NCBI GenBank assembly: GCA_947168445.1
Contig: CAMVLW010000001.1
Span: 37,603 to 101,602, forward strand
Direction: 5' to 3'
DNA from: an uncultured Clostridia bacterium
Lineage (GTDB): Bacteria > Bacillota > Clostridia > Oscillospirales > Acutalibacteraceae
Length of the DNA stretch: 64,000 nucleotides
In this document: piece by piece, positions 1 to 8,582 of the stretch
Layout of the letters: each line of letters starts with the position of its first letter
Numbering within the stretch: position 1 is the stretch's first letter
Program-made: the position numbers and the translations under genes
The notes under the pieces: model-generated
Seen by the model: only the letters and a program-made list of their open reading frames with translations
Told to the model about the DNA's origin: nothing
The model's database searches: none

Positions 1-377
1 TCAACGCTGACAGCACCCATTAGGCTGCTGTTCTGGCTTGCCTCCAGCGTTGCGATACGCGCTTCCAGCTCGTCGGCGCGGCTGTTGGCAACCGCGTCGC
101 TGTCGTTGGAAAAGACCTTTGCAATCACGCTGTTGGCGTCAACCGCCTCGCCGTTTGAAACGGTATAGGACAACACGCCGCTGGTGTCGTTTTGAATGAC
201 AGCTTCGTCGCGGATAATGAAGCCGTTGGTGCCGATTGTCGCCGTTACCGTGGTTGCCACCGCGTTTTCGGTCGGGTACATATCAAAATTGGAACGCAGC
301 AGCAAATAGGTGACATACACCAACGCCAAAACCGTCAGCGCGGCAACCAGTATTCGCTTAAACAATAATTTATCCAT
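1..377 (-). CDS. HlyD-like periplasmic adaptor protein (partial, C-terminus off the left edge)
   Basis: This gene is missing from the ORF track because it runs off the window. It starts at ATG 377-375 and reads MDKLLFKRILVAAL, a short basic stretch followed by one hydrophobic membrane segment (about residues 8-26). After that come a beta-rich segment with an RDEAVIQNDTSGVLSY stretch resembling a biotinyl/lipoyl-type hairpin, and the start of a coiled coil (DELEARIATLEA). This pattern fits HlyD/membrane-fusion adaptors of Firmicutes, which sit in the membrane and pair with transporters. Its start overlaps the miaA stop by 8 bases, so the two are translationally coupled. Only about 125 residues are visible, so the partner and substrate cannot be told. 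Confidence 0.7.
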   Translation of the reverse strand, partial: MDKLLFKRILVAALTVLALVYVTYLLLRSNFDMYPTENAVATTVTATIGTNGFIIRDEAVIQNDTSGVLSYTVSNGEAVDANSVIAKVFSNDSDAVANSRADELEARIATLEASQNSSLMGAVSV

Positions 378-1320
378 ACAATAATCCTTTATTGATGATG
401 TGAACGGCTGCGTTGTATAATTCTTCAAAAGAATCAAATTCATCAACATACAGCCAGTGAATCTCTTTGTCACGGCGAAACCATGTCAGCTGCCGTTTGG
501 CGTAGCGTCTGGTTTCGCGCTTTAGCTTTTCAATACATTCCTCAAGCGCTGCCTCTCCCTTGAAATAAGGCGCTAACTCCTTGTAGCCGATTGCTTTAAC
601 GGAGGTTGCGCTCAGCGGCGAGGACAACACCGCCTGCGCTTCTTGGAGCAAGCCCTGTTCGAGCATGCAATCCACGCGCAGATTAATGCGCTCATAGAGC
701 CTTTCCCTGTCGCGGAAATTCAAGCCGATTTTCACGGCGCGGTAAGGACTTTGTTCTTTGCGCGAACGCTCGTTTTGTTCGGTGAGCGTCATACCTGTTG
801 TGCGGTAAAACTCAATAGCGCGAATCACGCGCTTGGGATTTTTTTCTATACGGAGGCGGGCGGCGGTTTGAGGGTCAAAGGCTTCAAGCTGATTGAGCAG
901 CGGTTCAAGTCCGTTTTTCTCAAATTCACCCCAAAGCTGCGCGGTCAGCGCTTCGTCGCGGTGCTCTCCGTGAAACTGAATATGGTTAAGCAGGGAATCA
1001 ACATAAAGTCCTGTGCCGCCGACAACAAACGGAAGCTTTCCCCTGCCGTTGATTTCATTGATACAACGGCGGGCGTCCTCCACAAACATTGCGACGGAAT
1101 ACTCACTGTCGGCGGGCAGAAAATCCATCAGATGGTGCGGAATCCCCTGCTGCTCCTCCTTGGTCGGCTTGGCGGTGGCAATGGTCATTCCACGGTAAAT
1201 CTGCATGGAATCGGCAGAGACAATCTCGCCGTGAAAGTGCTTTGCAAGCTCCACCGAAAGCCCGGTTTTGCCCGACGCGGTAGGACCGACAACGGAAACT
1301 AACTGTATTTGATTTTCCAC
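370..1320 (-). CDS. miaA: tRNA dimethylallyltransferase MiaA
   Basis: MiaA transfers a dimethylallyl group to N6 of A37 in tRNAs that read codons starting with U. The product is the substrate for MiaB, encoded at the head of this operon. The P-loop GPTASGKT is near the N-terminus, followed by the DSMQIY substrate motif. The basic C-terminal part (RETRRYAKRQLTWFRRD) is typical of the family. Length is about 316 residues, normal for MiaA. The ORF track starts at a TTG (1338) inside mutL. The GTG at 1320 has an AGGG about 8 bases upstream and gives a more usual N-terminus, so it is preferred; the TTG cannot be excluded. The gene overlaps the downstream HlyD-like gene. Confidence 0.95.
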   Translation of the reverse strand: MENQIQLVSVVGPTASGKTGLSVELAKHFHGEIVSADSMQIYRGMTIATAKPTKEEQQGIPHHLMDFLPADSEYSVAMFVEDARRCINEINGRGKLPFVVGGTGLYVDSLLNHIQFHGEHRDEALTAQLWGEFEKNGLEPLLNQLEAFDPQTAARLRIEKNPKRVIRAIEFYRTTGMTLTEQNERSRKEQSPYRAVKIGLNFRDRERLYERINLRVDCMLEQGLLQEAQAVLSSPLSATSVKAIGYKELAPYFKGEAALEECIEKLKRETRRYAKRQLTWFRRDKEIHWLYVDEFDSFEELYNAAVHIINKGLLYG

Positions 1321-1324
1321 ACAA

Positions 1325-3304
1325 TCACGCCCTGCCAAATTGTCTTTCGATTTCGCTTTTCTTCATCACAATGGTGATGGGTCTGCCGTGCGGACAGTAC
1401 CGGATGTCCGGGTTTTCCTCCAAGATTTTCACAATCTCCATCAGTTCTTGTGCTGAATTCTTGTTGCCCGCCTTTATCGCGCTGCGGCAGGCGACGTTGT
1501 GATAGAACCAATCCATCTTTTCGGTAAAAATATCGTTCTTTCCCATGGAAATATAATTCGCCATCTCCGCAACGCAATCAGCAATTTCCGCCGCGTCGAG
1601 ATACTGCGGCGCACTGCGCACAATCAGCGTGGAATTACCGAAATCCTCCACATCAAACGCGCAGTCGCGGAACAAGTCCAAATGCCCTGCCGCCGCGTTA
1701 TATTCTTCCTTGCTCAGCGTCACCGTGATGGGCTGCAAGAGGATTTGAGAGGACGCGCCCGCCTTTTCCGCCTTGAGTTTTTCGTAAATGATGCGCTCAT
1801 GAGCGGCGTGCTTGTCAATAAGCAGCAACTCCTTGCTGTTGCGCTCTACGATAATGTACGTATCAAACGCCTCACCGATATAGCGCAGCTTGTTTTCGGG
1901 AGGAGTAAACAGCATTGGCTGTTCCTCTTTTACGGGAAGCTGTTCGGAGATTTCCGCCGTTTGCTGCTTTTGCGGTTGTTGCGGCTGCTTCGGCGGGTCG
2001 TTAACAAACAGCGGCTTGTCAACGGTTACTTCTGTTTTACCGAACTGCTCCTCACGCTTGGCGGCTTTGACCGCCTGCTTTGAGAAGATGTCAAACGGCT
2101 TGGCGGAATCGGAAACCGTCACCTGCTCCAGCGGATCCTCCGCTGTGTCTAAAATATCAAGCTCCGCAATCACGCTCTGCTTCTCCGGCTGCACAGGCTT
2201 TGGCGGCTGCGGCTGAAAAGGATGATTGAGAATCACCTCGGCGTTTTTAAAGGGGCTGAACTTGCGAATGTCGTTAAAGGCGGTCTCTTTTTTAAAGGTG
2301 ACCTGCTTTTTGGTGTCAAACTGCATGAGCGCGGACTTGACCGCGTGATACACCGCGTCAAACACCGGGCGCTCGTTGATAAAACGCACCTCAATTTTGG
2401 AGGGGTGCACGTTGACGTCTATCATTTCATACGGCAGTTCAATATTGAGCACACAGGACGGATATTTTCCCACCATGATAGAGTGCTTATACGCTTCGTC
2501 AAGCGCTGCCATTGCGGTGCGGGACTGAACATATCTGCCGTTGATGAAGAAATTTTGCATTTTTCGGTTGGGTCTTGCGTGAACGGGCTTGGAGGCGTAA
2601 CCGCTCACCTTGACGGAATCAAGCTGATAATCAACGGGAATCAGCCCGCCTGCAAACTCTCTGCCAAATACGGCATAAATTGCGGAGAGCAGCTTGCCGT
2701 CGCCGAAGGTTTTCAGCGCCTGCTTGCCGTCGCGGATAAAGGTAAAGGCGATTTCAGGGTGAGACAGCGCGGTTTTATCAATGATGTTCGCAACCGCGTT
2801 GCCCTCGGAAACGTCCTTTTTCAAAAACTTGGCGCGTGCGGGAATGTTGTAGAACAAATCACGCACGACAAAGGTAGTTCCCACCGGACAGCCCGCGTCA
2901 TCAAGGCTCTTTTCCTCGCCGCCTTCAATCAGGTAAGACGAGCCGGTTTCCTCATGCTCGTTGCGGGTAATCAGCTGCAAACGCGACACCGCGCAGATGG
3001 AAGCGAGCGCCTCGCCGCGAAAACCGAGGGTTGCAATGCGGTCGAGATCCTCCTCCTTCTTCACCTTGCTGGTCGCATGGCGGAGAAAGGCAACCTGAAT
3101 GTCGTCCCTTAAAATGCCGCAGCCGTCGTCGGTCACACGCATAAAAGTGGTACCGCCGTTTTTGATTTCAACGGTGATGTGCTTTGCGCCAGCGTCAATG
3201 GCGTTTTCAACGAGTTCCTTAACAACGGACGCCGGACGCTCCACAACCTCGCCCGCCGCAATCAACTCCGCGACGTGCTTGTCGAGCACATTAATCACTC
3301 CCAT
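1325..3304 (-). CDS. mutL: DNA mismatch repair protein MutL
   Basis: MutL couples mismatch recognition by MutS to strand incision. The N-terminal GHKL ATPase carries ELVENAIDAGA (about 30-40), TDDGCGI (58-64) and GFRGEAL (94-100). A low-complexity Pro/Gln linker occupies roughly residues 345-470. The C-terminal dimerisation domain begins near 480 and holds DKHAAHERIIYE at 497, the metal-binding endonuclease motif DQHA-X2-E-X4-E with Lys in place of Gln. ACRSAIKAG and CPHGRP follow. This predicts a nicking MutL, as in organisms without MutH. It lies 25 bases after mutS in the same operon, and its last bases overlap the possible upstream start of miaA. Confidence 0.97.
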   Translation of the reverse strand: MGVINVLDKHVAELIAAGEVVERPASVVKELVENAIDAGAKHITVEIKNGGTTFMRVTDDGCGILRDDIQVAFLRHATSKVKKEEDLDRIATLGFRGEALASICAVSRLQLITRNEHEETGSSYLIEGGEEKSLDDAGCPVGTTFVVRDLFYNIPARAKFLKKDVSEGNAVANIIDKTALSHPEIAFTFIRDGKQALKTFGDGKLLSAIYAVFGREFAGGLIPVDYQLDSVKVSGYASKPVHARPNRKMQNFFINGRYVQSRTAMAALDEAYKHSIMVGKYPSCVLNIELPYEMIDVNVHPSKIEVRFINERPVFDAVYHAVKSALMQFDTKKQVTFKKETAFNDIRKFSPFKNAEVILNHPFQPQPPKPVQPEKQSVIAELDILDTAEDPLEQVTVSDSAKPFDIFSKQAVKAAKREEQFGKTEVTVDKPLFVNDPPKQPQQPQKQQTAEISEQLPVKEEQPMLFTPPENKLRYIGEAFDTYIIVERNSKELLLIDKHAAHERIIYEKLKAEKAGASSQILLQPITVTLSKEEYNAAAGHLDLFRDCAFDVEDFGNSTLIVRSAPQYLDAAEIADCVAEMANYISMGKNDIFTEKMDWFYHNVACRSAIKAGNKNSAQELMEIVKILEENPDIRYCPHGRPITIVMKKSEIERQFGRA

Positions 3305-3329
3305 GATGTCACCGCCTTTCTATCGTAAA

Positions 3330-5921
3330 TTAAATCATGTTTTTGAGTTCGTATAATAAATTCATCGCCTCAATCGGGGTCAGTGTGTTCAAATCCACCG
3401 ATTGAATTTTTTCGACCACCGGGCTTTGCGCCGTCGCCATCAGGGAAAGCTGCGCGGTTTCGTCCGCGTGAGATTTTTTTGAAGGCTTTGCTTCACCCTT
3501 GCCGCTTTCCAGTTCCGCAAGGATTTCCTTTGCGCGGCTGATGATGGAATTCGGCACGCCCGCAAGCTTGGCAACCTCAATGCCGTAGCTGTCGTCGGCG
3601 CCGCCGGGAACAATCCGTCGCAAAAAGGTGATGTCGTCGCCGCGCTTTTTAACGGCAATGTTATAGTTTTTCACGCCGTCGAGCAGCTGCTCCATAACGG
3701 AAAGCTCGTGATAATGCGTTGCGAACAGCGTTTTGGCGCCCAGCTTTTTCTTGTCGGCACAAAACTCCAAAACCGCTCTGGCAATGCTCATGCCGTCGAA
3801 GGTGGAGGTTCCTCTGCCGATTTCGTCGAGAATCAGCAGGCTCTTGGACGTCGCGGATTTGACGATATGCGCCACCTCGCTCATCTCCACCATAAAGGTT
3901 GACTGACCGGAAGCCAAATCGTCAGACGCTCCGACGCGGGTGAAAATGCTGTCCACAATGCCGATTCTTGCGTAAGAAGCCGGCACAAAGCTGCCCATTT
4001 GCGCGAGCAGCACAATCAGGGCAATCTGCCGCATGTAAGTGGATTTACCCGCCATGTTGGGGCCGGTGATAATCGCCACACGGTCGCCCTTGCTGTCGAG
4101 ATAGACGTCGTTCGGAACAAACGGCGCGTCTTTGAGCAAGGCTTCCACCACCGGATGGCGCGAATCCTTTATTTGCAAAGCGGAAGATTGAGTGACCTCG
4201 GGGCGCACATAGCGGTTGTCGGAGGCAACGTTGGCAAGGGAAGTCAGCACATCCAGTGCGGCGATTGACTTTGCCGTGCGCTGAATCCGCTCCAAGTTCT
4301 TCGCGACTGTTTGACGGATAGAATCAAAAATCGCGTATTCCATCGCAACGCTTCTGTCCTTTGCGCCGAGAATCCGTCCTTCGATTTCTTTTAAGTCGGG
4401 CGTGATGTAACGCTCGCAGTTGGTGAGGGTTTGCTTGCGGATGTAGGTTTCGGGCACCTGCGATTTATAGGAATTCGTCACCTCTATGTAGTAGCCGAAC
4501 ACCTTATTATAGCCGACGCGCAGCTTGGGAATACCGGTTTTTTCCTTCTCGTCGGCTTCAATCTTTGCGAGAATATCCTTCGAGTCGGTCATATCGGACA
4601 CAACCGAGTCAAGCTCTTCGTCGTAGCCGCGCGCAATCATGCCGCCTTCTCTGACGGAAAACGGCGGGCTTTCGACAATTGCGGAATCAATCAGTGCGTG
4701 AATATCCTCCAGCAAGTCGAGATTGCGGTAAACCATTTTTAAATGAGAGGAACGGCAATTGGCAATCAAGCCGGAAATCGCCGGCAGGTTTTGAATTGCC
4801 GCGCACAGAGAACGCAAATCTCTCGCGTTTGCCGAGCCGTAGACAATGCGCGTCATCAGACGCTCAATGTCGAAGATACCGCTGAGATTTTCGGTGATTT
4901 CCAGACGGAGCATGGTGTCGTCCACCAGCTCCTCCACCGCCGCCTGACGGTTGTTGATTTTGGAAATATTCATCAGCGGGTGTTCGAGCCACGAGCGAAT
5001 CAGGCGCTTGCCCATGGCGGTTTTTGTCTTGTCAATCACCCATAAAAGTGAACCGCGCTTTTCCTTGGAAAGCATGGTCTGGGTGAGTTCTAAGTTACGT
5101 TGAGTGTTGAAGTCGAGCCGCATATACTGCGCTTCGGAATACAATTCAATATGGCTGATGCGCTCCAAGCCCGACATTTGGGTTTCTTTGAGATAATTTA
5201 TCAGCGCGCCGACGGTGCACAGCAGCACGGGCTTGTCCTTGACGTCATTATACTCCGCGCCGAATTGGTCGAGCACGGTCTGCGCACATTCGGCTTCATT
5301 GAATTTTGTATCCTCCAGCATTTCAACGCCCGCGGAGAGTCTGGTTTTAATAAAGGAAGGCAACTCCTTGATGGCGATAATGTCGCCGCCAATCAGGATT
5401 TCACGCGGACTGTAGCTTGACAGCTGGTTGGTGAGGATATTCACACTGTCCTTGCCCGTGATTTCGGTCGCTAATAATTCTCCTGTGGAAATATCGCAGA
5501 AGCAAAGACCGATGGCTTTCTTTTCGGAATACATGCAGCAGATGTAGTTGTTTTTGCCCTCTTCAAGCATGCTCTGCTCCATGACGGTGCCGGGCGTGAT
5601 AACGCGGATAATATCGCGCTTCACCAAGCCCTTTGCCGCTTTGGGATCCTCGGTCTGTTCGCAGATAGCGACCTTGTAGCCCTTGGCGACAAGTCTTGCG
5701 ATATAGCTCTCACAGCTGTGGAACGGCACGCCGCACATGGGCGCGCGTTCTGCCTGTCCGCAATCTCTGCCGGTGAGTGTGAGTTCGAGCTCCTTGGAGG
5801 CTATTTTGGCGTCCTCATAGAACATCTCATAAAAATCGCCCAACCGATAAAACAGAATACAGTCCTTGTTTTGCTCTTTGATCTCAAAATACTGCTTCAT
5901 CATCGGAGAAAGCTCCGCCAT
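3330..5921 (-). CDS. mutS: DNA mismatch repair ATPase MutS
   Basis: MutS binds mismatches and small loops and recruits MutL. The mismatch-probing Phe-x-Glu is visible in GDFYEMF (about 28-34). The C-terminal ABC ATPase has Walker A GPNMAGKST near residue 620, the signature around DLASGQSTF, Walker B LLILDEIGRGTST and the ATHYHEL switch. At 863 residues it is full length, with a short C-terminal tail (NTLTPIEAMNLLYEL) like that of MutS1 proteins. The ORF track begins at an upstream TTG (5939). The ATG at 5921 is preferred because it gives the usual MAELSPMMKQY start and has GAAAGG upstream. It follows ymcA in the miaB operon. Confidence 0.97.
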   Translation of the reverse strand: MAELSPMMKQYFEIKEQNKDCILFYRLGDFYEMFYEDAKIASKELELTLTGRDCGQAERAPMCGVPFHSCESYIARLVAKGYKVAICEQTEDPKAAKGLVKRDIIRVITPGTVMEQSMLEEGKNNYICCMYSEKKAIGLCFCDISTGELLATEITGKDSVNILTNQLSSYSPREILIGGDIIAIKELPSFIKTRLSAGVEMLEDTKFNEAECAQTVLDQFGAEYNDVKDKPVLLCTVGALINYLKETQMSGLERISHIELYSEAQYMRLDFNTQRNLELTQTMLSKEKRGSLLWVIDKTKTAMGKRLIRSWLEHPLMNISKINNRQAAVEELVDDTMLRLEITENLSGIFDIERLMTRIVYGSANARDLRSLCAAIQNLPAISGLIANCRSSHLKMVYRNLDLLEDIHALIDSAIVESPPFSVREGGMIARGYDEELDSVVSDMTDSKDILAKIEADEKEKTGIPKLRVGYNKVFGYYIEVTNSYKSQVPETYIRKQTLTNCERYITPDLKEIEGRILGAKDRSVAMEYAIFDSIRQTVAKNLERIQRTAKSIAALDVLTSLANVASDNRYVRPEVTQSSALQIKDSRHPVVEALLKDAPFVPNDVYLDSKGDRVAIITGPNMAGKSTYMRQIALIVLLAQMGSFVPASYARIGIVDSIFTRVGASDDLASGQSTFMVEMSEVAHIVKSATSKSLLILDEIGRGTSTFDGMSIARAVLEFCADKKKLGAKTLFATHYHELSVMEQLLDGVKNYNIAVKKRGDDITFLRRIVPGGADDSYGIEVAKLAGVPNSIISRAKEILAELESGKGEAKPSKKSHADETAQLSLMATAQSPVVEKIQSVDLNTLTPIEAMNLLYELKNMI

Positions 5922-5950
5922 TTTCTCACACCCTTTCAATAATTGTTATC

Positions 5951-6355
5951 TTACGAGCAGCCGCCGCAGGTGCTGCAGCTTCCGGTGCAGTCCTGATAAT
6001 CAGCGGTTTCGGGGTCTTGTCCCTGTGCGCTCTGCTGAATAATCGCGTTAATGCGGTTGAGCAAGCCGTCAAACGCCTGCTTTGCCTCGTTGTAAGCAAT
6101 CATGCGGTCGTTGGACATGATTTTGGAATACACCTCGCGCATTTCCTTGTTTGCCTTGGTGAGTTTTTCCTGATCTCTGTCCTGCTTTGCCGCTTCGTCG
6201 TTAATAATCATTCTTTTGAGGTTGAACTCTCCGATTAAATCCTGAAGTTCCGTGTCGGCATCGGCGGTCTTTTGCGCCTGCTGCCATTTCAGAAAGGTTT
6301 CCTCCTGCTGAATTGCCTTGCCTAATTCTCTTGTCAGTGCAATAACGTCCATCAT
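5951..6355 (-). CDS. ymcA: YlbF/YmcA family regulator with cysteine-rich tail
   Basis: This 134-residue, mostly helical protein belongs to the YlbF/YmcA family. In Bacillus subtilis, YmcA (RicA) works with YlbF and YaaT in a complex that controls mRNA processing by RNase Y and promotes sporulation and competence. The last twelve residues, CTGSCSTCGGCS, hold four cysteines. Cysteines of the B. subtilis complex bind iron-sulfur clusters, so this tail is a likely cluster ligand site. The position directly after miaB and before mutS-mutL matches the B. subtilis miaB(ymcB)-ymcA order, which supports YmcA over YlbF. Gaps are 9 bases to miaB and 29 to mutS. Confidence 0.8.
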   Translation of the reverse strand: MMDVIALTRELGKAIQQEETFLKWQQAQKTADADTELQDLIGEFNLKRMIINDEAAKQDRDQEKLTKANKEMREVYSKIMSNDRMIAYNEAKQAFDGLLNRINAIIQQSAQGQDPETADYQDCTGSCSTCGGCS

Positions 6356-6364
6356 AACTTCCTC

Positions 6365-7777
6365 CTATATTAATTCGCCCTTTAAAATCCAGTTGCGGGC
6401 TTTGGTGATTTTTACGTTTTGGAAGGTACCAATCAGGTCTTTGCCGCCGTCGAGTTCCACGATAATATTGCCGCTGGTGCGGGCGTTGAGTTCGCCGGTT
6501 TTTTCCTTGACGCCTTCAATTAAAACCTTCTCTGTCTGTCCGACCATAGAGGAACAGCGCTTTGCGGCGATTTCCTCCTGCACATCAAGCAGTTCCCGGA
6601 ACCACTTGCCCTTTTCCTCGGCGGAAACGGGATCGTCGTATTTTTCCGCGGGCGTTCCTTTTCGCGGGGAGAAAATGAAGGTGAAAAGCGAAGTAAACTC
6701 CACCTCCCGAATCAAGGAAAGCGTTTCCTTGAAATCCTCATAGGTTTCGCCCGGAAAGCCGACAATGATGTCGCTCGTCAGCGAAACGCCGTCAATGCGC
6801 TCCTTGGCGTAAGCGATGGTTTCCAGATATTTTTTGCGGTCATAGTGGCGGTTCATCGCCTTTAAAATGCGGTCTGACCCGCTTTGGAACGGCAGATGCA
6901 GGTGCTTGCTGATGTGTTTTCCACTTGCAATCGCGTCAATGAGTTCCTTTGAACAGTCCTTTGGGTGCGAGGTCATGAACCGCAGCCAATAGTCGCCTTC
7001 AAAGGAATCAATCTCCCGGATCAGTTCGGCAAAGGTCACAGGATTTTCAAGCGTTTTGCCGTAGGAATTCACGTTCTGACCGAGCAGAGTGATGTCCTTA
7101 TAGCCGCTTGCAATCATCTCGCGTGCTTCCTTGAGAATCACGTCCTTTTCTCTGCTGCGCTCTCTGCCGCGGACATACGGCACAATGCAGTAGGTGCAGA
7201 AGTTGTTGCAGCCGTACATAATCGGCAGCCAGCCCTTAAAAATGCCGTCGCGGTGAACGGGAAAGCCCTCATATATTTTTTTGTCGTCGTTGCCGCGCTC
7301 AAACACACGCTTGCCGTCAACCAAGGACGTATAAAGCAACTCGGGAAAATGGTGCAGCGAATGGGTGCCGAACACCAAGCCCACAAACGGAAAGCTGTTG
7401 TAAATGCGGTTGGCAACGTGCTCTTGCTCCATCATGCAGCCGCACAGCGCAATTAGAACCTGCGGGTGCTTTCTCTTTAGGTTTTTCAGCGCGCCGACAT
7501 TGCCGAACACCCTGTCCTCGGCGTGCTCACGCACGGCGCAGGTGTTGAATAAAATAAAATCCGCGTCGTCGGGAGAATCGGAAAAATCAAAGCCCGCCTC
7601 ACTGAGCATTCCCTTGATTTTTTCGCTATCGGCAACATTCTGCTGACAACCGTAGGTGCGGACAAACGCAATGGGCTTTTCGCCGCGTTTGCGAATTTCT
7701 ATAATTTCGGCAATCAGCTTGATATATTCCGACTGTTTTTCGGACAGCTGCTCCGCTTTAATGATATTCTCCGCCAA
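6365..7777 (-). CDS. miaB: tRNA-2-methylthio-N6-dimethylallyladenosine synthase MiaB
   Basis: MiaB is a radical SAM enzyme that adds a methylthio group to i6A37 of tRNA, using two [4Fe-4S] clusters. In numbering from the chosen start, the N-terminal cluster cysteines are C44 (TYGCQQN), C80 and C114. The radical SAM motif GCNNFCTYC gives C190, C194 and C197, followed by VPYVRGRERSR. The C-terminus has the TRAM domain ending about residue 470. The ORF track runs up to 7864 through a sequence that includes the promoter. The TTG at 7777, with a perfect AGGAGG 7 bases upstream (7785-7790), is clearly the real start. First gene of the miaB-ymcA-mutS-mutL-miaA operon. Confidence 0.96.
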   Translation of the reverse strand: MAENIIKAEQLSEKQSEYIKLIAEIIEIRKRGEKPIAFVRTYGCQQNVADSEKIKGMLSEAGFDFSDSPDDADFILFNTCAVREHAEDRVFGNVGALKNLKRKHPQVLIALCGCMMEQEHVANRIYNSFPFVGLVFGTHSLHHFPELLYTSLVDGKRVFERGNDDKKIYEGFPVHRDGIFKGWLPIMYGCNNFCTYCIVPYVRGRERSREKDVILKEAREMIASGYKDITLLGQNVNSYGKTLENPVTFAELIREIDSFEGDYWLRFMTSHPKDCSKELIDAIASGKHISKHLHLPFQSGSDRILKAMNRHYDRKKYLETIAYAKERIDGVSLTSDIIVGFPGETYEDFKETLSLIREVEFTSLFTFIFSPRKGTPAEKYDDPVSAEEKGKWFRELLDVQEEIAAKRCSSMVGQTEKVLIEGVKEKTGELNARTSGNIIVELDGGKDLIGTFQNVKITKARNWILKGELI

Positions 7778-7820
7778 ACAAACGCCTCCTTGCCCATTGT
7801 AATTATTTTCTAACTTATAG

Positions 7821-7849
7821 ATTATATCACAATTGCAAGGGCATTTCAA
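7821..7849 (-). promoter_or_regulatory. Sigma-A promoter of the miaB operon
   Basis: On the minus strand the -35 is TTGAAA (7844-7849) and the -10 is TATAAT (7821-7826), with a 17-base spacer. The spacer ends in TGA, so the -10 is also extended (TGATATAAT). It lies about 45 bases upstream of the miaB start and within the longer ORF of the track, another reason to reject that upstream start. Confidence 0.85.
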
Positions 7850-7878
7850 TATATTTTTCCACAATATTTCGGCTTTTA

Positions 7879-8535
7879 TCAGCGAATCGGCGTGTAATAT
7901 CCACCATATGTTGTGGGAATCGCTCCCACGAGCACAGACTGCGCGATTTCAAAATCCGTGGAGAAGGTCAAGGTATCTTTATAATCCACGGACGCGGTGA
8001 CAATCGAGGACGTGACAACGAGCTTGATGTGATGAACGGTTTGGTTAATTCCCGCCTCCTCAAAGGTACTTTGCAGTTCCGCCGAAAAGCTGCCTGTGAT
8101 GCAGTAGGTCAGCGGAATCCGCGGACCGTAGTTGGCAATCAGGGTCAGCCCGGTGAACGCGCCGAGCGGAACATGCATGGCGCTGTTATGGATTTTTTCC
8201 GCTTCCTCCTCCGCAGCGGCAACAACGCGGGCTTTGAGCAGGTTGATTTTTTCGGAATTCGTTTCTACGGCGCTGACGGAACCGTCGTGATATTGGAGCG
8301 TAGTTAAATCCTCGTATGAGAATTCTCCTCCGCCAATCACCTTTTCCACCGCGCTGCAAACCGCGTCGGTCGTCACCTGGCGCGCAAAGGCGGGCAGGTA
8401 GGATTTGCTGAAGGTTGAAGCCTTTTTTTCAAAGCAGCGGATTCCCCAAAACAGCAGCAGCAAAAGAATAAAAAGCACCAAAAACCGCTTGCGCCTTTTT
8501 CCCCTCCTGTGCCGCTTGACTCTTTTTGCAACCAA
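7879..8535 (-). CDS. yunB: Sporulation protein YunB
   Basis: This is a YunB-type protein, made in the mother cell during sporulation in Bacillus and also found in Clostridia; its biochemical role is not established. A very basic N-terminus (KRVKRHRRGKRRKR) precedes one membrane segment (FLVLFILLLLLFWGI). The conserved extracytoplasmic part has the family signature NYGPRIPLTYCITGS and an IPTTYGG-type C-terminus. The ORF track extends upstream into the preceding gene. The TTG at 8535 has GAGGGG 7 bases upstream, giving 218 residues. That ribosome binding site lies inside the terminator hairpin of the upstream gene, so translation may be structure-dependent. Confidence 0.8.
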   Translation of the reverse strand: MVAKRVKRHRRGKRRKRFLVLFILLLLLFWGIRCFEKKASTFSKSYLPAFARQVTTDAVCSAVEKVIGGGEFSYEDLTTLQYHDGSVSAVETNSEKINLLKARVVAAAEEEAEKIHNSAMHVPLGAFTGLTLIANYGPRIPLTYCITGSFSAELQSTFEEAGINQTVHHIKLVVTSSIVTASVDYKDTLTFSTDFEIAQSVLVGAIPTTYGGYYTPIR

Positions 8536-8569
8536 AAAAACACCCCTCGTACATACTATACAAGGGGTG
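8534..8569 (-). terminator. Rho-independent terminator after the CD1247-type gene, overlapping the yunB ribosome binding site
   Basis: Minus strand: CACCCCTTGTA, a 7-base loop, TACGAGGGGTG, then seven Ts. The 11-bp stem has one G-U pair. The 3' arm contains GAGGGG, which is also the ribosome binding site of yunB, and the T-run ends two bases before the yunB TTG. Confidence 0.85.
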
Positions 8570-8582
8570 AATTCCTGTGAAA

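Noticed and set aside
643-1302. 219-codon open frame opposite miaA
   Set aside because: Antisense shadow of a conserved gene with no independent start signals.
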